A program made the position numbers and the translations under genes. 64,000 bases of DNA, taken from positions 310,001 through 374,000 of the forward strand of contig NZ_JAHSPF010000005.1 of assembly GCF_019132875.1 (NCBI RefSeq), in the 5' to 3' direction. Every line of letters begins with the position of its first letter. Within the stretch, counting starts at the first letter, position 1. This DNA is from Erwinia phyllosphaerae (GTDB lineage: Bacteria; Pseudomonadota; Gammaproteobacteria; Enterobacterales; Enterobacteriaceae). The notes below the pieces were generated by a model. It was given only the letters and a program-made list of their open reading frames with translations. It made no database searches and was not told where the DNA came from. This document shows positions 1-10,501 of the stretch, piece after piece.

Positions 1-419
1 ACGGTAAGCTGATGCTGCTGGCAGCGACAGCGATAGGGGAAAGAGCGGCTGCGGACCGATTCGATGGCAAACTGGTGGGTACGCCGCGCGGGCACATCCA
101 GCACGCTTTCCATCATCCATTTCCACTCTTTGCCGTGCGGCGCGACGCGGCCAAAGTGTTTCCACGTCAGCAGATGCGCCAGTTCATGGGGCACGACCTC
201 TTCAATAAAAGCCTGCTGGTTTTCCAGCAACAGCACGGGATTCAGGCGGATTTCCCAGCTTTCCAGCCACGCGGTACCCGCAGCCGTGCCTCGCTGCTGA
301 TAAACCAGCTTAGGTTCCGAATAGTTCCGCTCAAGGCGCTGGTTAGCCAACTGCAATTTTTCACGCAGCGAGCGCATGACTGCCTGTTGTAAAGCAATGG
401 GGAGACGAAGGGATTTCAT
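1..419 (-). CDS. sprT: SprT zinc-metalloprotease-like protein (3' end beyond window)
   Basis: Reading the minus strand from the ATG at 417-419 gives a protein that matches E. coli SprT almost residue for residue (it begins [20 protein letters not shown]). The zinc-binding HExxH motif is visible in [12 protein letters not shown], followed by the conserved [18 protein letters not shown] block. The last residues visible ([11 protein letters not shown]) belong to the C-terminal cysteine-containing zinc-ribbon part, so roughly 25 residues are lost at the left edge. It lies downstream of galP on the same strand, as in E. coli. SprT is a predicted cytoplasmic metalloprotein; its substrate is not well established. 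Confidence 0.93.
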   Translation of the reverse strand, partial: MKSLRLPIALQQAVMRSLREKLQLANQRLERNYSEPKLVYQQRGTAAGTAWLESWEIRLNPVLLLENQQAFIEEVVPHELAHLLTWKHFGRVAPHGKEWKWMMESVLDVPARRTHQFAIESVRSRSFPYRCRCQQHQLT

Positions 420-460
420 ACGGCAGAGAATACGATGGGAAGCGGGGGATTTCAACGAAG

Positions 461-482
461 CTGGCCGGGTTGCCCCGGCCAG
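461..482 (-). terminator. Hairpin between galP and sprT
   Basis: A perfect 9-bp stem (CTGGCCGGG pairing with CCCGGCCAG) closes a 4-nt loop just after the galP stop codon. There is no clear T-run on either side, so it may be a weak or Rho-assisted terminator or an mRNA-stabilising hairpin rather than a full intrinsic terminator. Confidence 0.45.
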
Positions 483-488
483 TGAGGC

Positions 489-1883
489 TTAACGCTGACC
501 GATGTCGCGCAGCTTTTTGCCGCTTAACAGGTTACGTTCGATATGTTCCAGCGAAACGTTTTTGGTTTCCGGGATCAGGATGATAGTCAGAATAATAAAG
601 ATGATATTCAGACCGGCATAGACCCAGAAAGTGTTGGCGTTGCCCAGCGTGTTCAGCATGGTCAGGAAGGTTGCCCCAACGATCATGTTGGCAATCCAGT
701 TGGTCGCCGTCGAGACGGTGATACCGAAATCGCGGCCTTTCAGCGGCTGAATTTCAGAACAGAGTACCCAAATCAGCGGGCCAGCACTCATCGCGAAGCC
801 GATGATAAACATCAGCAGCATGGCGATAGCAAAGTACTGCGCGGTGGAAGAGTGAATGCCCACGTGCAGCATTGTACCCAGCACGCCCATGCCGATAGCC
901 ATGACCAGGAAGCCCAGCTTCAGCGTAGGCTTACGGCCCCAGCGGTCAACCAGGCCGATAGCGATAAAGGTAGCCAGCACGTTGATCAGACCAACGATAA
1001 CGGTTCCCCACATCTGCTCGGTGGTATTGGTAAAGCCCGCGATTTCAAAAATTTTCGGCGCGTAGTACATGATTACGTTCATACCGGTGAACTGCTGCAT
1101 GACCTGCAGCAGAATACCCAGCCAGACCGCGCGGCGGAAATTGCTGTTGTTCTGGAAAAGATTCCAGCCGGACTGTTTGATTTTCAGGCTTTCACGGATT
1201 TCATCCAGCTCGCGTTTCGCCTGTTCGCTGGTGTCGCGCAGTCGATCGAGCACGCGCTGTGCATCACGGAAGTTGCCTCTTGCCGCCAGCCAGCGCGGGC
1301 TGTTAGGCAGGAAGCAAACGCCAACCAGCAGCAGGGCCGCAGGAATGGTGATAACGCCCAGCATCCAGCGCCATTCGCCGGTGTAGCTGAATGCGGTATC
1401 AGACAGATAGGCACCCAGAATACCGATAGTGATCATCAGCTGGTAAAGAGAAATCATACTGCCGCGAATTTTTTCTGGTGCAATTTCAGAAAGATAAAGC
1501 GGGGCGGTGTAGGATGCCACGCCAACGGCCAGGCCCAGCAGCACGCGAGCCACAATCAGCATATCCGCGCTTCCGGACATAGCTGACCAGAGCGAGCCGA
1601 TCACAAACAGCACTGCGCCAATCATCAGGCTTTTTTTACGGCCCAGATGAGAGGACATCCAGCCGCTGCCGACGGCACCGACCGCAGCACCAAACATCAT
1701 TGAGCTGACGATCCATTCCTGCTGATGAGGAGTGACGTTGAAATCCCTGGCAATGAAAGGCAGAGCGCCGGCAATCACGCCGATGTCCAGCCCGAAAAGC
1801 AGCCCGGCGAGTGCGGCAAGCAGACAAACAAATAAGGTCATTGCCTTATTAGATGTCCTGCTCGGTTTCTTATTATCAGGCAT
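489..1883 (-). CDS. galP: Galactose:H+ symporter GalP (MFS sugar porter)
   Basis: The 464-residue product matches E. coli GalP (464 aa) along its whole length. It is a 12-helix inner-membrane proton symporter for galactose and glucose. Sugar-porter family signatures are visible: the GRKK loop after helix 2, PESPR-like [10 protein letters not shown] after helix 6, [14 protein letters not shown] in helix 7, DRWGRKP between helices 8 and 9, and the terminal [12 protein letters not shown]. The ATG at 1881-1883 is preceded by a good GGAGG ribosome site. A GalR operator and a CRP site lie about 65-100 bp upstream, so expression should respond to galactose and to cAMP. galR itself is at 48.7-49.7 kb in this window. 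Confidence 0.97.
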   Translation of the reverse strand: MPDNKKPSRTSNKAMTLFVCLLAALAGLLFGLDIGVIAGALPFIARDFNVTPHQQEWIVSSMMFGAAVGAVGSGWMSSHLGRKKSLMIGAVLFVIGSLWSAMSGSADMLIVARVLLGLAVGVASYTAPLYLSEIAPEKIRGSMISLYQLMITIGILGAYLSDTAFSYTGEWRWMLGVITIPAALLLVGVCFLPNSPRWLAARGNFRDAQRVLDRLRDTSEQAKRELDEIRESLKIKQSGWNLFQNNSNFRRAVWLGILLQVMQQFTGMNVIMYYAPKIFEIAGFTNTTEQMWGTVIVGLINVLATFIAIGLVDRWGRKPTLKLGFLVMAIGMGVLGTMLHVGIHSSTAQYFAIAMLLMFIIGFAMSAGPLIWVLCSEIQPLKGRDFGITVSTATNWIANMIVGATFLTMLNTLGNANTFWVYAGLNIIFIILTIILIPETKNVSLEHIERNLLSGKKLRDIGQR

Positions 1884-1949
1884 GAAGCCTCCATATTGTT
1901 GTACTGCATATTGTTTTTATAAATGTTAAAAAAACCTGGCGCGAAAGAC

Positions 1950-1965
1950 TGTGCGGCGGATCACA
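1950..1965 (-). promoter_or_regulatory. Predicted CRP-cAMP site upstream of galP
   Basis: The sequence TGTGCGGCGGATCACA matches the CRP core TGTGA-N6-TCACA in 9 of 10 fixed positions. It lies 67 bp upstream of the galP start codon and directly next to a gal operator, an arrangement expected for a catabolite-controlled galactose transporter. Confidence 0.65.
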
Positions 1966-1968
1966 CTG

Positions 1969-1984
1969 GTGTAATCGGTTACAC
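1969..1984 (-). promoter_or_regulatory. GalR/GalS operator upstream of galP
   Basis: GTGTAATCGGTTACAC fits the gal operator consensus GTGNAANCGNTTNCAC at every fixed position. It is 86 bp upstream of galP, 3 bp from the predicted CRP site. GalR (encoded in this window) and possibly GalS should repress galP here in the absence of galactose. Confidence 0.85.
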
Positions 1985-2251
1985 ACCAGATCTTTCTGAA
2001 AACAGAGGTTTTCACACGCGCTTACGCTTTATAACCGTTCCGGCATAGCATTTAACAGTCTCGCCTGGTTCCCCGTGGGCACTCCATCGGACAGCGCTGA
2101 AAATAGCGCATTCGAGGTGCCATTGTTAAGGCTGGAAATTCTTAATTATCAGATGCTGCATGATGTTTCTGAATGTAACCGTTAACACTGGCGTCCCAAA
2201 AAGCCTGCAAAAGTGTATACGGACTGTAGCAATTTGCCAGCGTCCAGGCAG

Positions 2252-2276
2252 CAAAAAGGGCACCCCGTGGGTGCCC
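2252..2276 (-). terminator. metK intrinsic terminator
   Basis: GGGCACCC and GGGTGCCC form an 8-bp stem with a 3-nt loop, followed on the minus strand by five T residues. It sits about 20 bp after the metK stop codon. Confidence 0.85.
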
Positions 2277-2296
2277 TCATTGTAATAGGTAAAACC

Positions 2297-3451
2297 TTAC
2301 TTCAGGCCGGCTGCTTCACGCAACTGCGCCGCTTTGTCGGTTTTTTCCCACGGGAAGTGCTCGCGGCCAAAGTGACCATACGCTGCCGTCTCGCGGTAAA
2401 TCGGGTGCAGCAGATCCAGCATCTGAATCAGGCCGTAAGGGCGCAGATCGAAGAACTCACGCACCAGCAGCGTCAGCTGCTCGGTAGAAATTTTTTCTGT
2501 CCCGAAGGTTTCTACCATGATGGAAGTTGGCTCCGCCACGCCAATCGCGTAGGAAACCTGAATTTCACAACGGTCTGCCAGACCCGCGGCCACGATGTTT
2601 TTCGCTACGTAACGCGCGGCATAGGCTGCTGAACGGTCAACTTTAGAAGGATCTTTACCAGAGAACGCGCCGCCGCCGTGACGAGCCATGCCGCCGTAGG
2701 TATCAACGATAATTTTACGACCGGTCAGGCCACAGTCGCCCATTGGGCCACCGATAACAAAACGGCCGGTCGGGTTGATGTGGTATTTGGTACCGGCGTT
2801 GATCCATTCAGCAGGCAGAACCGGCTTGATGATCTCTTCCATGACCGCTTCCTGCAGATCTTTCTGGCCAATATCTTCCGAGTGCTGAGTCGACAGCACT
2901 ACCGCATCGATGCCCACGATTTTACCGGCGTCGTACTGGAAAGTGATCTGGCTTTTTGCATCCGGACGCAGCCACGGCAGGGTGCCGTTTTTACGAACTT
3001 CTGACTGGCGCTGCACCAGACGGTGCGCATAGGTAACCGGCGCTGGCATCAGCACGTCGGTTTCGTTAGTCGCATAACCAAACATCAGACCCTGGTCGCC
3101 TGCGCCCTGTTCCAGCGGATCGGCACGGTCAACGCCCTGGTTAATGTCCGGAGACTGTTTGCCAATAGCATTCAGTACGGCACAAGAGTTGGCATCAAAG
3201 CCCATATCGGAATGGACATAGCCGATTTCACGCACGGTATTACGGGTGATCTCTTCAATATCTACCCACGCGCTGGTGGTAATTTCGCCACCTACCAGCA
3301 CCATGCCGGTCTTAACGTAGGTTTCGCAAGCGACGCGTGCTTTCGGATCCTGCTCAAGAATGGCATCGAGCACGGCATCTGAGATCTGGTCGGCGATTTT
3401 ATCAGGATGTCCTTCTGATACGGACTCGGAAGTAAAAAGGTGTTTAGCCAT
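2297..3451 (-). CDS. metK: S-adenosylmethionine synthetase (methionine adenosyltransferase)
   Basis: The 384-residue protein matches E. coli MetK (384 aa). It makes S-adenosylmethionine from methionine and ATP in the cytoplasm as a tetramer. Visible motifs are [16 protein letters not shown] near the N-terminus (ATP and metal binding), the flexible-loop region, [16 protein letters not shown] (P-loop-like phosphate site) and the C-terminal DLRPYGLI region. The start codon follows a GGTAAAGAAT ribosome site. It is transcribed away from speA. A tandem met-box array about 110-160 bp upstream indicates repression by MetJ. Confidence 0.97.
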   Translation of the reverse strand: MAKHLFTSESVSEGHPDKIADQISDAVLDAILEQDPKARVACETYVKTGMVLVGGEITTSAWVDIEEITRNTVREIGYVHSDMGFDANSCAVLNAIGKQSPDINQGVDRADPLEQGAGDQGLMFGYATNETDVLMPAPVTYAHRLVQRQSEVRKNGTLPWLRPDAKSQITFQYDAGKIVGIDAVVLSTQHSEDIGQKDLQEAVMEEIIKPVLPAEWINAGTKYHINPTGRFVIGGPMGDCGLTGRKIIVDTYGGMARHGGGAFSGKDPSKVDRSAAYAARYVAKNIVAAGLADRCEIQVSYAIGVAEPTSIMVETFGTEKISTEQLTLLVREFFDLRPYGLIQMLDLLHPIYRETAAYGHFGREHFPWEKTDKAAQLREAAGLK

Positions 3452-3562
3452 TAATTCTTTACCTTACTGAAACGGGTTGGGATCGACTGCATCGCGCTGA
3501 AAAGAAACGGTCTCTTTCTTTGCGCCCCCTCAGGCAAAGCCATGAGCAGTACAATGATTTGA

Positions 3563-3610
3563 AGACGCTTAGAAGTTAACCAGTATAGATGGATTAACAT
3601 CTGGACGGCT
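3563..3610 (-). promoter_or_regulatory. Predicted MetJ operator: six tandem 8-bp met boxes
   Basis: Six adjacent 8-mers from 3563 (AGACGCTT, AGAAGTTA, ACCAGTAT, AGATGGAT, TAACATCT, GGACGGCT) each share 4 to 6 positions with the met-box consensus AGACGTCT. The first and last boxes are best (6/8). MetJ binds tandem boxes cooperatively and metK is a known MetJ target in E. coli, so this is the likely operator. That these six phases are the ones used is inferred. Confidence 0.65.
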
Positions 3611-3876
3611 ATTTTAGGTTACGCGTTAAACAGATTGCCAGCATTTTTTAGCAGAAACAAGCCGGACATTTTATAAAAATCGGCAATTTCGCCTGAGGCT
3701 TTAGAGACTCCTTACATTTTAATTTTGCATTCTGTTAACGCTGGTTGTATAAAACGCCGCTGCCTGATTCCGGCGTTTCCGGTGCGGTGGCAGGCACGTC
3801 AGCCGTGAAGCCTTTCACGCTGGCTTTTCACCCGCTTTTTTGTTGTCCACAGTCTTGTGTGGAGGTGATGAAAGTA

Positions 3877-3999
3877 ATGATCGTGGCCGGTCCATTACGC
3901 CATTCTGGCGTGCGAACTCTCTCCTTAATTTTTTCTGCTCTTGCGCTGTGCCGATGTTGCGGCGATGTCGGTCATGGTCCCGACATTTACCGCGAGTAA
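3877..3999 (+). CDS. Possible small protein or leader peptide (40 aa) upstream of speA
   Basis: In the 770-bp metK-speA gap, ATG at 3877 is preceded by a textbook GGAGGT ribosome site at 3861-3866 with 10 nt spacing. The 40-residue product starts MIVAGPLRHSG, has a hydrophobic stretch around TLSLIFSALALC, and contains three cysteines (LCRCCGDVGHG). The frame is open further upstream to 3745, but the ribosome site favours this start. In E. coli this gap holds the small genes yqgB, yqgC and yqgD; this frame may correspond to yqgC by position, but I cannot confirm sequence identity. Function unknown. Confidence 0.35.
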   Translation: MIVAGPLRHSGVRTLSLIFSALALCRCCGDVGHGPDIYRE

Positions 4000-4126
4000 T
4001 CTCTTGCTTCTGGTTCTCTCAGCCAGGCTGAGCGCGCCATGATTGGCTCTCTGACCCCTTCCCGGAGTCCGCGACGTGTTTAATGTTATACTTCTGCTAT
4101 CGCCTGGTGCGGTGTTTCAGCGTTTT

Positions 4127-4228
4127 ATGCTGAGCTTCCCGGTAGTCGATGGGTTGTTGTCGTGGGTTTTCCCTGCGATAGTAGTGAACTGTTCCGCATC
4201 AATGAAATTCGAGGCTCGCGATGTCTGA
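4127..4228 (+). CDS. yqgB: YqgB-like small protein overlapping the speA start
   Basis: A short frame reads ...[19 protein letters not shown]..., which resembles the E. coli YqgB segment GLLSQFQAAIVVNC and occupies the same place directly upstream of speA. From the ATG at 4127 it is 33 residues; GTG codons at 4112 or 4076 would make it longer, so the start is uncertain. Its TGA stop (4226-4228) overlaps the first codons of speA in another frame, suggesting translational coupling. YqgB is poorly understood and has been linked to acid stress in Salmonella. The match is short, so homology is likely but not certain. Confidence 0.5.
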   Translation: MLSFPVVDGLLSWVFPAIVVNCSASMKFEARDV

Positions 4229-6197
4229 CGACAGCAAGATGATTAAGGGTTCGTCAGCAGGCGAACAGGGTGTACTCCGCTCAATGCAGGAGGTGGCCAT
4301 GAGCGATCAAGATGCCAGCAAAATGCTGCGCACCTACAATATTGCCTGGTGGGGCAATAACTATTACGACGTCAACGAACTGGGACACATCAGCGTTTGT
4401 CCGGATCCGGACGTGCCGGAAGCGCGCGTCGATCTGGCAAAGCTGGTGAAAGAGCGCGAGGCCGACGGTCAGCGCCTGCCTGCGCTGTTCTGTTTCCCAC
4501 AGATTTTGCAGCATCGCCTGCGTTCTATTAACGCCGCTTTTAAACGCGCGCGGGAATCTTATGGCTACCGTGGCGACTATTTCCTGGTCTATCCGATTAA
4601 GGTTAACCAGCACAAGCGCGTTATCGAATCGCTGATCAATTCCGGCGAGCCGCTGGGTCTGGAAGCCGGTTCCAAAGCGGAGCTGATGGCGGTGCTGGCG
4701 CACGCGGGCATGACGCGTTCGGTGATTGTTTGTAACGGCTACAAAGATCGTGAATATATTCGTCTGGCGCTGATTGGCGAAAAGATGGGCCATAAGGTCT
4801 ATCTGGTGCTGGAAAAAATGACCGAAGTGAAGCTGGTGCTGGAAGAGGCCGAGCGTCTGAACGTCGTGCCGCGCCTGGGTATTCGCGCGCGTCTGGCTTC
4901 GCAGGGCTCCGGCAAATGGCAGTCCAGCGGCGGTGAAAAATCCAAGTTCGGCCTGTCGGCTACGCAGGTGCTGAAGCTGGTAGAAATCATGCGTGAAGCA
5001 GGGCGTATCGACAGCCTTCAGCTGCTGCATTTCCACCTTGGTTCGCAGATGGCCAATATCCGCGATATCGCTACCGGCGTGCGCGAATCCGCTCGTTTCT
5101 ATGTTGAGCTGGCAAAGCTAGGCGTTAACATTCAATGTTTTGACGTTGGCGGCGGCCTGGGCGTGGATTACGAAGGAACGCGCTCGCAGTCCGACTGTTC
5201 AGTGAACTACGGCCTGAACGAATATGCTAACAACGTTATCTGGGCTATCGGCGACGCCTGCGAAGAGCATAACCTGCCGCATCCAACGGTGATTACCGAA
5301 TCGGGCCGCGCGGTAACCGCGCACCATACGGTGCTGGTTTCCAACATTATCGGCGTAGAGCGGAATGAATTTATTACGCCGCAGTCGCCACCGGAAGATG
5401 CACCTCGCCCGATTATCAGCCTGTGGGACACCTGGCAGGAGATGCACGAGCCGAACAATCGCCGTTCGCTGCGTGAGTGGCTGCACGATAGCCAGATGGA
5501 TCTGTTCGATATCCATACCGGCTACTCTCAGGGAACCTACAACCTTGAGCAGCGCGCCTGGGCGGAACAGCTTTACCTGAGCGTCTGTAACTATATTCAG
5601 CAGCATCTCGATCCGGGCAACCGCGCGCATCGTCCAATCATCGACGAATTACAGGAGCGGATGGCGGACAAAATCTACGTCAACTTCTCGCTGTTCCAGT
5701 CAATGCCGGACGCCTGGGGTATCGATCAGCTGTTCCCGGTCCTGCCGCTGGAAGGCCTGAATAAAAAGCCAGAGCGCCGCGCGGTGCTGCTGGACATCAC
5801 CTGCGACTCTGACGGCACCATCGATCACTATGTGGACGGCGACGGTATTGCCACCACCATGCCGATGCCGCAGTACGATGTGGATAATCCGCCGATGCTG
5901 GGCTTCTTTATGGTTGGCGCCTATCAGGAAATTTTGGGCAATATGCACAACCTGTTTGGCGATACCGAAGCGGTCGACGTGTTCGCCTATGCGGATGGCC
6001 GCGTGGACGTGCAGCTGTCGGACGAAGGCGATACCGTGGCGGATATGCTGGAATATGTGCAGCTGGATCCAAAAGAGCTGCTGACGCATTTCCGCAAGCA
6101 GATTACCGAAAGCGATCTGGACGACGAGCTACGCGCGCAGTTTATCGAAGAGTTTGAGGCGGGACTGTACGGTTATACTTATCTGGAAGATGAGTAA
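4221..6197 (+). CDS. speA: Biosynthetic arginine decarboxylase
   Basis: The 658-residue product has the same length as E. coli SpeA and is near-identical over long stretches. It decarboxylates arginine to agmatine using pyridoxal phosphate and Mg2+, the first step of the arginine route to putrescine. The PLP lysine is K127 in [10 protein letters not shown]; the glycine-rich phosphate site is [13 protein letters not shown] and the C-terminal catalytic block is [10 protein letters not shown]. The upstream region contains a YqgB-like frame overlapping its start. speB, encoding the next enzyme, follows after a terminator-like hairpin, so the two genes may be expressed both together and separately. 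Confidence 0.97.
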   Translation: MSDDSKMIKGSSAGEQGVLRSMQEVAMSDQDASKMLRTYNIAWWGNNYYDVNELGHISVCPDPDVPEARVDLAKLVKEREADGQRLPALFCFPQILQHRLRSINAAFKRARESYGYRGDYFLVYPIKVNQHKRVIESLINSGEPLGLEAGSKAELMAVLAHAGMTRSVIVCNGYKDREYIRLALIGEKMGHKVYLVLEKMTEVKLVLEEAERLNVVPRLGIRARLASQGSGKWQSSGGEKSKFGLSATQVLKLVEIMREAGRIDSLQLLHFHLGSQMANIRDIATGVRESARFYVELAKLGVNIQCFDVGGGLGVDYEGTRSQSDCSVNYGLNEYANNVIWAIGDACEEHNLPHPTVITESGRAVTAHHTVLVSNIIGVERNEFITPQSPPEDAPRPIISLWDTWQEMHEPNNRRSLREWLHDSQMDLFDIHTGYSQGTYNLEQRAWAEQLYLSVCNYIQQHLDPGNRAHRPIIDELQERMADKIYVNFSLFQSMPDAWGIDQLFPVLPLEGLNKKPERRAVLLDITCDSDGTIDHYVDGDGIATTMPMPQYDVDNPPMLGFFMVGAYQEILGNMHNLFGDTEAVDVFAYADGRVDVQLSDEGDTVADMLEYVQLDPKELLTHFRKQITESDLDDELRAQFIEEFEAGLYGYTYLEDE

Positions 6198-6246
6198 GCC
6201 TTAACCGCATAGCGCTTTTGGGCAGAGCATTCTCTGCCGAACCGAA

Positions 6247-6290
6247 ATCCCTTCCTCGTCGGGCCTAACGACGCGGCGGGGATTTTTTTT
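6247..6290 (+). terminator. Terminator-like hairpin between speA and speB
   Basis: ATCCC/GGGAT and CGTCG/CGACG pair around a short internal loop and are followed by eight T residues. It would end or attenuate speA transcription before speB. Confidence 0.65.
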
Positions 6291-6338
6291 ATTTTTATCA
6301 GCAAGGCCGGTCTGGCCGACGGTAAAAGAGGATCTGTT

Positions 6339-7262
6339 ATGAACAATACTCTGGGTAACCAGTACGATAACTCTTTAGTTTCAAACGCCTTTGGTTTTAT
6401 GCGTTTTCCGGTTAACTTTCAGCCTTACGACAGCGATGCCGAATGGGTTATCACCGGCGTACCTTTTGACGCCGCGACTTCCGGTCGTCCGGGCAGTCGC
6501 TTAGGGCCGGGCGCGATCCGCCAGATTTCTACTAACCTGGCATGGGAAGGCTGCCGCTGGCCGTGGAATTTTGATCTGCGCCAGCGTCTGAAGGTGGTGG
6601 ACTGCGGCGATCTGGTTTATGCCTTTGGCGATTCGCAGGATATGAGCGACAAACTGCAGGCGCATGCGGAAAAACTGCTGGCTAACGGCAAGCGCATGAT
6701 GACGTTTGGCGGCGACCACTATGTCACGCTGCCGTTGCTGCGCGCGCACGCAAAACATTTTGGCAAGCTGGCGCTGGTGCATTTTGATGCCCATACCGAT
6801 ACCTACTCCAACGGCCCGAAATTTGACCACGGCACCATGTTTTATACTGCGCCACAGGAAGATCTGATCGATCCGACCCGCTCGGTACAGATTGGGATCC
6901 GCACCGAGTTTGACGCCTCGCTGGGCTTTAACGTACTGGACGCGGCGCAAATCAACGATCGCAGCGTTGACGACATCATTGCCCAGGTCAAAGAGATCGT
7001 CGGCGATATGCCTGTCTACCTGACTTTTGATATCGACTGTCTGGATCCGGCTCATGCGCCAGGTACAGGTACGCCGGTTGTGGGCGGCCTGACTTCGGAT
7101 AAAGCGACCAAACTGGTACGCGGTCTGCAGGGCTTGAACATTGTCGGTATGGATCTGGTGGAAGTGGCACCGGGTTACGACCAGTCCGATATCACCGCAC
7201 TGGCTGCCGCGACGCTGGCACTGGATATGCTGCACGTTCAGGCCGTCAATAAAGGCGAATAA
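6339..7262 (+). CDS. speB: Agmatinase (agmatine ureohydrolase)
   Basis: The 307-residue product matches E. coli SpeB (306 aa). It hydrolyses agmatine to putrescine and urea, the step after SpeA. The ureohydrolase manganese ligands are visible in [21 protein letters not shown] and [18 protein letters not shown] clear AGAGGA ribosome site precedes the ATG at 6339. Cytoplasmic. Confidence 0.97.
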   Translation: MNNTLGNQYDNSLVSNAFGFMRFPVNFQPYDSDAEWVITGVPFDAATSGRPGSRLGPGAIRQISTNLAWEGCRWPWNFDLRQRLKVVDCGDLVYAFGDSQDMSDKLQAHAEKLLANGKRMMTFGGDHYVTLPLLRAHAKHFGKLALVHFDAHTDTYSNGPKFDHGTMFYTAPQEDLIDPTRSVQIGIRTEFDASLGFNVLDAAQINDRSVDDIIAQVKEIVGDMPVYLTFDIDCLDPAHAPGTGTPVVGGLTSDKATKLVRGLQGLNIVGMDLVEVAPGYDQSDITALAAATLALDMLHVQAVNKGE

Positions 7263-7373
7263 GCGCTGGGCTGCCCTGCAAGCTTGTCGGCAGTCTGAAA
7301 CGTCTCGCTACGAAGGCGAGACGTTGTACCTCGAAAGCAAGGCCACAAGATGCGCGGCCTGCCGTTACTCGCT

Positions 7374-8126
7374 TTACTTCCCGGCCGCAATACGTTCTTT
7401 AATGTGCTGCGCGCGAGAGGTGGAGGAAGGGTGAGAATCGAACATAGTGCTGGTGCTGCTGCCTTCCAGCTTCGCCAGCTTTTCAAAACTGGTTTCCAGC
7501 CCCAGCGGACTGATACCGCGTTTTTTCAGCAGATCGAAAGAGTAATCGTCGGCCTGTGACTCCTGCTTTTGCGAGAACTGGGCGTTAACCAGTTTTTCGC
7601 CCAGCTCGCCCAGCTGCGACTGTGAAAGCGTTGCGGCAACGCCGCCCACGGAGGCGGCAGCAGAGCGTAACGCCGTTGTCCCATACGCAACCTGCATGGC
7701 GCGACGCGTATGGCCCAGCGCAACGTGGCCCATCTCGTGGCCCAGTACGCCTTCCACTTCGTTATCGGTCATCATATCCATCAGGCCGCTGTAGACACGG
7801 ATGCAGCCGTTTGCCATTGCCCATGCGTTAACGTCTTTGGTCAGGTAAACCTTATAGTTAGCCGGTGTGCCGTTAATATTATCGCCAAGCGCGGCCGCAA
7901 TTTTGTTGAGCCGCTGCGTATAAACGCTGTCGGCTGGCGCGATCTGCGCTTCGCTATCCATCTGTTCACACGACTTTACGCTCAGTTCCTTAACCTGCGC
8001 ATCGCTGAGCGAAGCGGCCTGGTAAGCCTGGGCGCCTGACTGCATAAGCGCATTGCTGTCAAAATTCTGGCAGCCAGAAAGTGCGGTAGCGACGCAGAGC
8101 GCCATAAGTGAGGCGGGTATTTTCAT
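7374..8126 (-). CDS. loiP: Outer-membrane lipoprotein metalloprotease LoiP (YggG), M48 family
   Basis: The 250-residue protein from ATG 8126 matches E. coli LoiP (252 aa). It has a lipoprotein signal with lipobox LSGC (lipidated Cys19), then an M48 peptidase domain with the zinc motif GHEMGHVALGH and the downstream SQKQESQADDYSFDLL segment carrying the third ligand. LoiP is a periplasm-facing, outer-membrane-anchored protease involved in envelope quality control. The frame is open upstream of 8126, but the signal peptide begins exactly at this ATG. It is divergent from tktA and convergent with speB. Confidence 0.93.
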   Translation of the reverse strand: MKIPASLMALCVATALSGCQNFDSNALMQSGAQAYQAASLSDAQVKELSVKSCEQMDSEAQIAPADSVYTQRLNKIAAALGDNINGTPANYKVYLTKDVNAWAMANGCIRVYSGLMDMMTDNEVEGVLGHEMGHVALGHTRRAMQVAYGTTALRSAAASVGGVAATLSQSQLGELGEKLVNAQFSQKQESQADDYSFDLLKKRGISPLGLETSFEKLAKLEGSSTSTMFDSHPSSTSRAQHIKERIAAGK

Positions 8127-8400
8127 TTTTCCATCCGTTAGATAACAAGGTAATAAAAACAAACACCTGCCAATACAGGCAGGAAAGAAAGAAGGGCTAA
8201 TGTTAACTTTTCGTGCCTGAATGCATAGTTCTCCTGTCTGAAAAAAGCAAGTATCGCCCTGATTTTTTGCACTTTTCACCATGTACATCCGGCCGCTCTT
8301 TCATGTACATTGAGGGTCGTCTTTTGCAGCTTTGCCTGATAACTAATTGATTAAAATAGGTTAAGGACGGCGAAGCCTTTAATCCGACCTGGAGTAGAAC

Positions 8401-10392
8401 ATGTCTTCTCGTAAAGAGCTTGCGAACGCCATTCGCGCATTAAGTATGGATGCTGTACAGAAAGCCAAATCCGGCCACCCGGGCGCGCCTATGGGCATGG
8501 CGGATATTGCCGAGGTGTTATGGCGTGATTTCCTGAACCATAACCCAACCAACCCGCTGTGGGCCGATCGCGACCGCTTTGTGCTGTCTAACGGTCACGG
8601 CTCCATGCTGATTTACAGCCTGCTGCACCTCAGCGGCTACGATCTGCCTGTTGCCGAGCTGGCTAACTTCCGTCAGCTGCACTCTAAAACTCCAGGTCAT
8701 CCGGAATTCGGCTATACCGCAGGCGTAGAAACCACTACCGGTCCGCTGGGGCAGGGCATCGCTAACGCCGTAGGCATGGCGATTGCCGAGCGCACTCTGG
8801 CCGCACAGTTCAACCGTCCGGGCCATAACGTTGTCGATCACCACACCTATGTATTTATGGGTGACGGCTGCATGATGGAAGGTATCTCCCATGAAGTTTG
8901 CTCGCTGGCAGGCACGCTGAAGCTGGGCAAACTGGTCGCTTTCTATGACGACAACGGCATCTCTATTGATGGCCATATCGACGGCTGGTTTACCGACGAT
9001 ACCGCACAGCGCTTTGAAGCCTACGGCTGGCACGTGGTGCGCGGTGTAGATGGTCACGATGCAGAAGCTATTCGTAAAGCGGTTGAAGAAGCGAAAGCCG
9101 TCAGCGACAAGCCTTCTCTGCTGATGTGCAAAACCGTCATCGGCTTCGGTTCGCCAAACAAAGCGGGCACGCACGATTCCCACGGCGCGCCGCTGGGCGA
9201 AGATGAAATTGCACTGACCCGCAAGCAGCTGGGCTGGAACCACGCGCCGTTTGAAATTCCCCAGGATATCTATGCGCAGTGGGATGCCAAAGAAGCGGGC
9301 CAGGCAAAAGAAGCGGCATGGAACGAGAAGTTCGCCGCCTACGCCAAAGCTCATCCGGAGCTGGCTCTGGAATTCCAGCGCCGCGTGAAAAACGAGCTGC
9401 CGGAAAACTGGCAGGCCGAATCGCAGAAGTTTATCGAGCAGCTGCAGGCTAATCCGGCGAAAATTGCCAGCCGTAAAGCTTCTCAGAATGCGCTGGAAGC
9501 CTTTGGCAAGCTGCTGCCGGAATACCTGGGCGGCTCCGCTGACCTGGCCCCGAGCAACCTGACCATGTGGTCCGGCTCTAAGCCAATCAATGAAGATGCG
9601 GCAGGCAACTATATCCACTACGGCGTGCGTGAGTTCGGCATGACCGCTATCGCTAACGGTATTACGCTGCACGGCGGTTTCCTGCCTTATACCGCAACTT
9701 TCCTGATGTTCGTGGAATATGCGCGTAACGCAGCCCGCATGGCCGCGCTGATGAAAATCCGTCAGGTGATGGTTTACACCCACGACTCTATCGGTCTGGG
9801 CGAAGATGGCCCTACGCACCAGCCGGTTGAGCAGCTGGCCAGCCTGCGCGTCACGCCTAACATGAGCGTCTGGCGTCCGTGCGACCAGGTTGAATCTGCC
9901 GTTGCGTGGAAATATGCCATTGAACGTCACGATGGCCCAACCGCGCTGATTTTCTCTCGCCAGAACCTGGCGCAGCAGGATCGTGATGCTGAACAGCTGG
10001 CTAACGTCGCCCGCGGTGCCTATATCCTGAAAGATTGTGCAGGCACGCCGGACGTGATCCTGATCGCAACCGGTTCTGAAGTTGAGCTGGCGGTTAGCGC
10101 ATATGAAAAACTGACGGCAGAAGGGCACAAGGCTCGCGTGGTTTCCATGCCTTCTACCGATGCTTTCGACAAGCAGGATGCCACCTACCGTGAAGCCGTG
10201 CTGCCAAAAGCGGTTAGCGCGCGCGTAGCTATCGAAGCGGGTATCGCAGACTACTGGTACAAGTATACCGGCCTGAACGGCGCGGTTGTCGGCATGACCA
10301 CCTTCGGCGAGTCGGCCCCGGCTGAAAAGCTGTTCGAAATCTTCGGCTTTACCGTAGATAACGTGGTTGCCAGGGCAAAAGAGCTGCTGTAA
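8401..10392 (+). CDS. tktA: Transketolase 1
   Basis: The 663-residue protein has the same length as E. coli TktA. It transfers two-carbon ketol units between pentose-phosphate sugars using thiamine pyrophosphate and a divalent metal. Visible are the N-terminal [24 protein letters not shown], the TPP motif [12 protein letters not shown], the central [13 protein letters not shown] and [19 protein letters not shown] blocks, and the C-terminal domain. ATG 8401 follows a GGAG ribosome site. Cytoplasmic. Confidence 0.97.
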   Translation: MSSRKELANAIRALSMDAVQKAKSGHPGAPMGMADIAEVLWRDFLNHNPTNPLWADRDRFVLSNGHGSMLIYSLLHLSGYDLPVAELANFRQLHSKTPGHPEFGYTAGVETTTGPLGQGIANAVGMAIAERTLAAQFNRPGHNVVDHHTYVFMGDGCMMEGISHEVCSLAGTLKLGKLVAFYDDNGISIDGHIDGWFTDDTAQRFEAYGWHVVRGVDGHDAEAIRKAVEEAKAVSDKPSLLMCKTVIGFGSPNKAGTHDSHGAPLGEDEIALTRKQLGWNHAPFEIPQDIYAQWDAKEAGQAKEAAWNEKFAAYAKAHPELALEFQRRVKNELPENWQAESQKFIEQLQANPAKIASRKASQNALEAFGKLLPEYLGGSADLAPSNLTMWSGSKPINEDAAGNYIHYGVREFGMTAIANGITLHGGFLPYTATFLMFVEYARNAARMAALMKIRQVMVYTHDSIGLGEDGPTHQPVEQLASLRVTPNMSVWRPCDQVESAVAWKYAIERHDGPTALIFSRQNLAQQDRDAEQLANVARGAYILKDCAGTPDVILIATGSEVELAVSAYEKLTAEGHKARVVSMPSTDAFDKQDATYREAVLPKAVSARVAIEAGIADYWYKYTGLNGAVVGMTTFGESAPAEKLFEIFGFTVDNVVARAKELL

Positions 10393-10399
10393 CGGCAAA

Positions 10400-10424
10400 G
10401 ATTCGCCTGCCCGGCAGGCGGATC
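10400..10424 (+). terminator. Hairpin after tktA
   Basis: GATTCGCCTG and CAGGCGGATC pair with one G-T pair around a short C/G-rich loop, 8 bp after the tktA stop. There is no T-run, so its role as a terminator is uncertain. Confidence 0.35.
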
Positions 10425-10501
10425 TCAAGCTTAAATCGAAAGCGGGTCCGGCAGGTTGCCCCAGGGCGCGAAGCGCGGACGCCGCTTTCACCTTCTGAAC
10501 G

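Noticed and set aside
12-392. Plus-strand open frame at the left edge
   Set aside because: It is antisense to sprT, whose minus-strand protein is clearly conserved.
8127-8288. N-terminal extension of LoiP
   Set aside because: The lipoprotein signal begins at ATG 8126 and the upstream residues are not signal-like.
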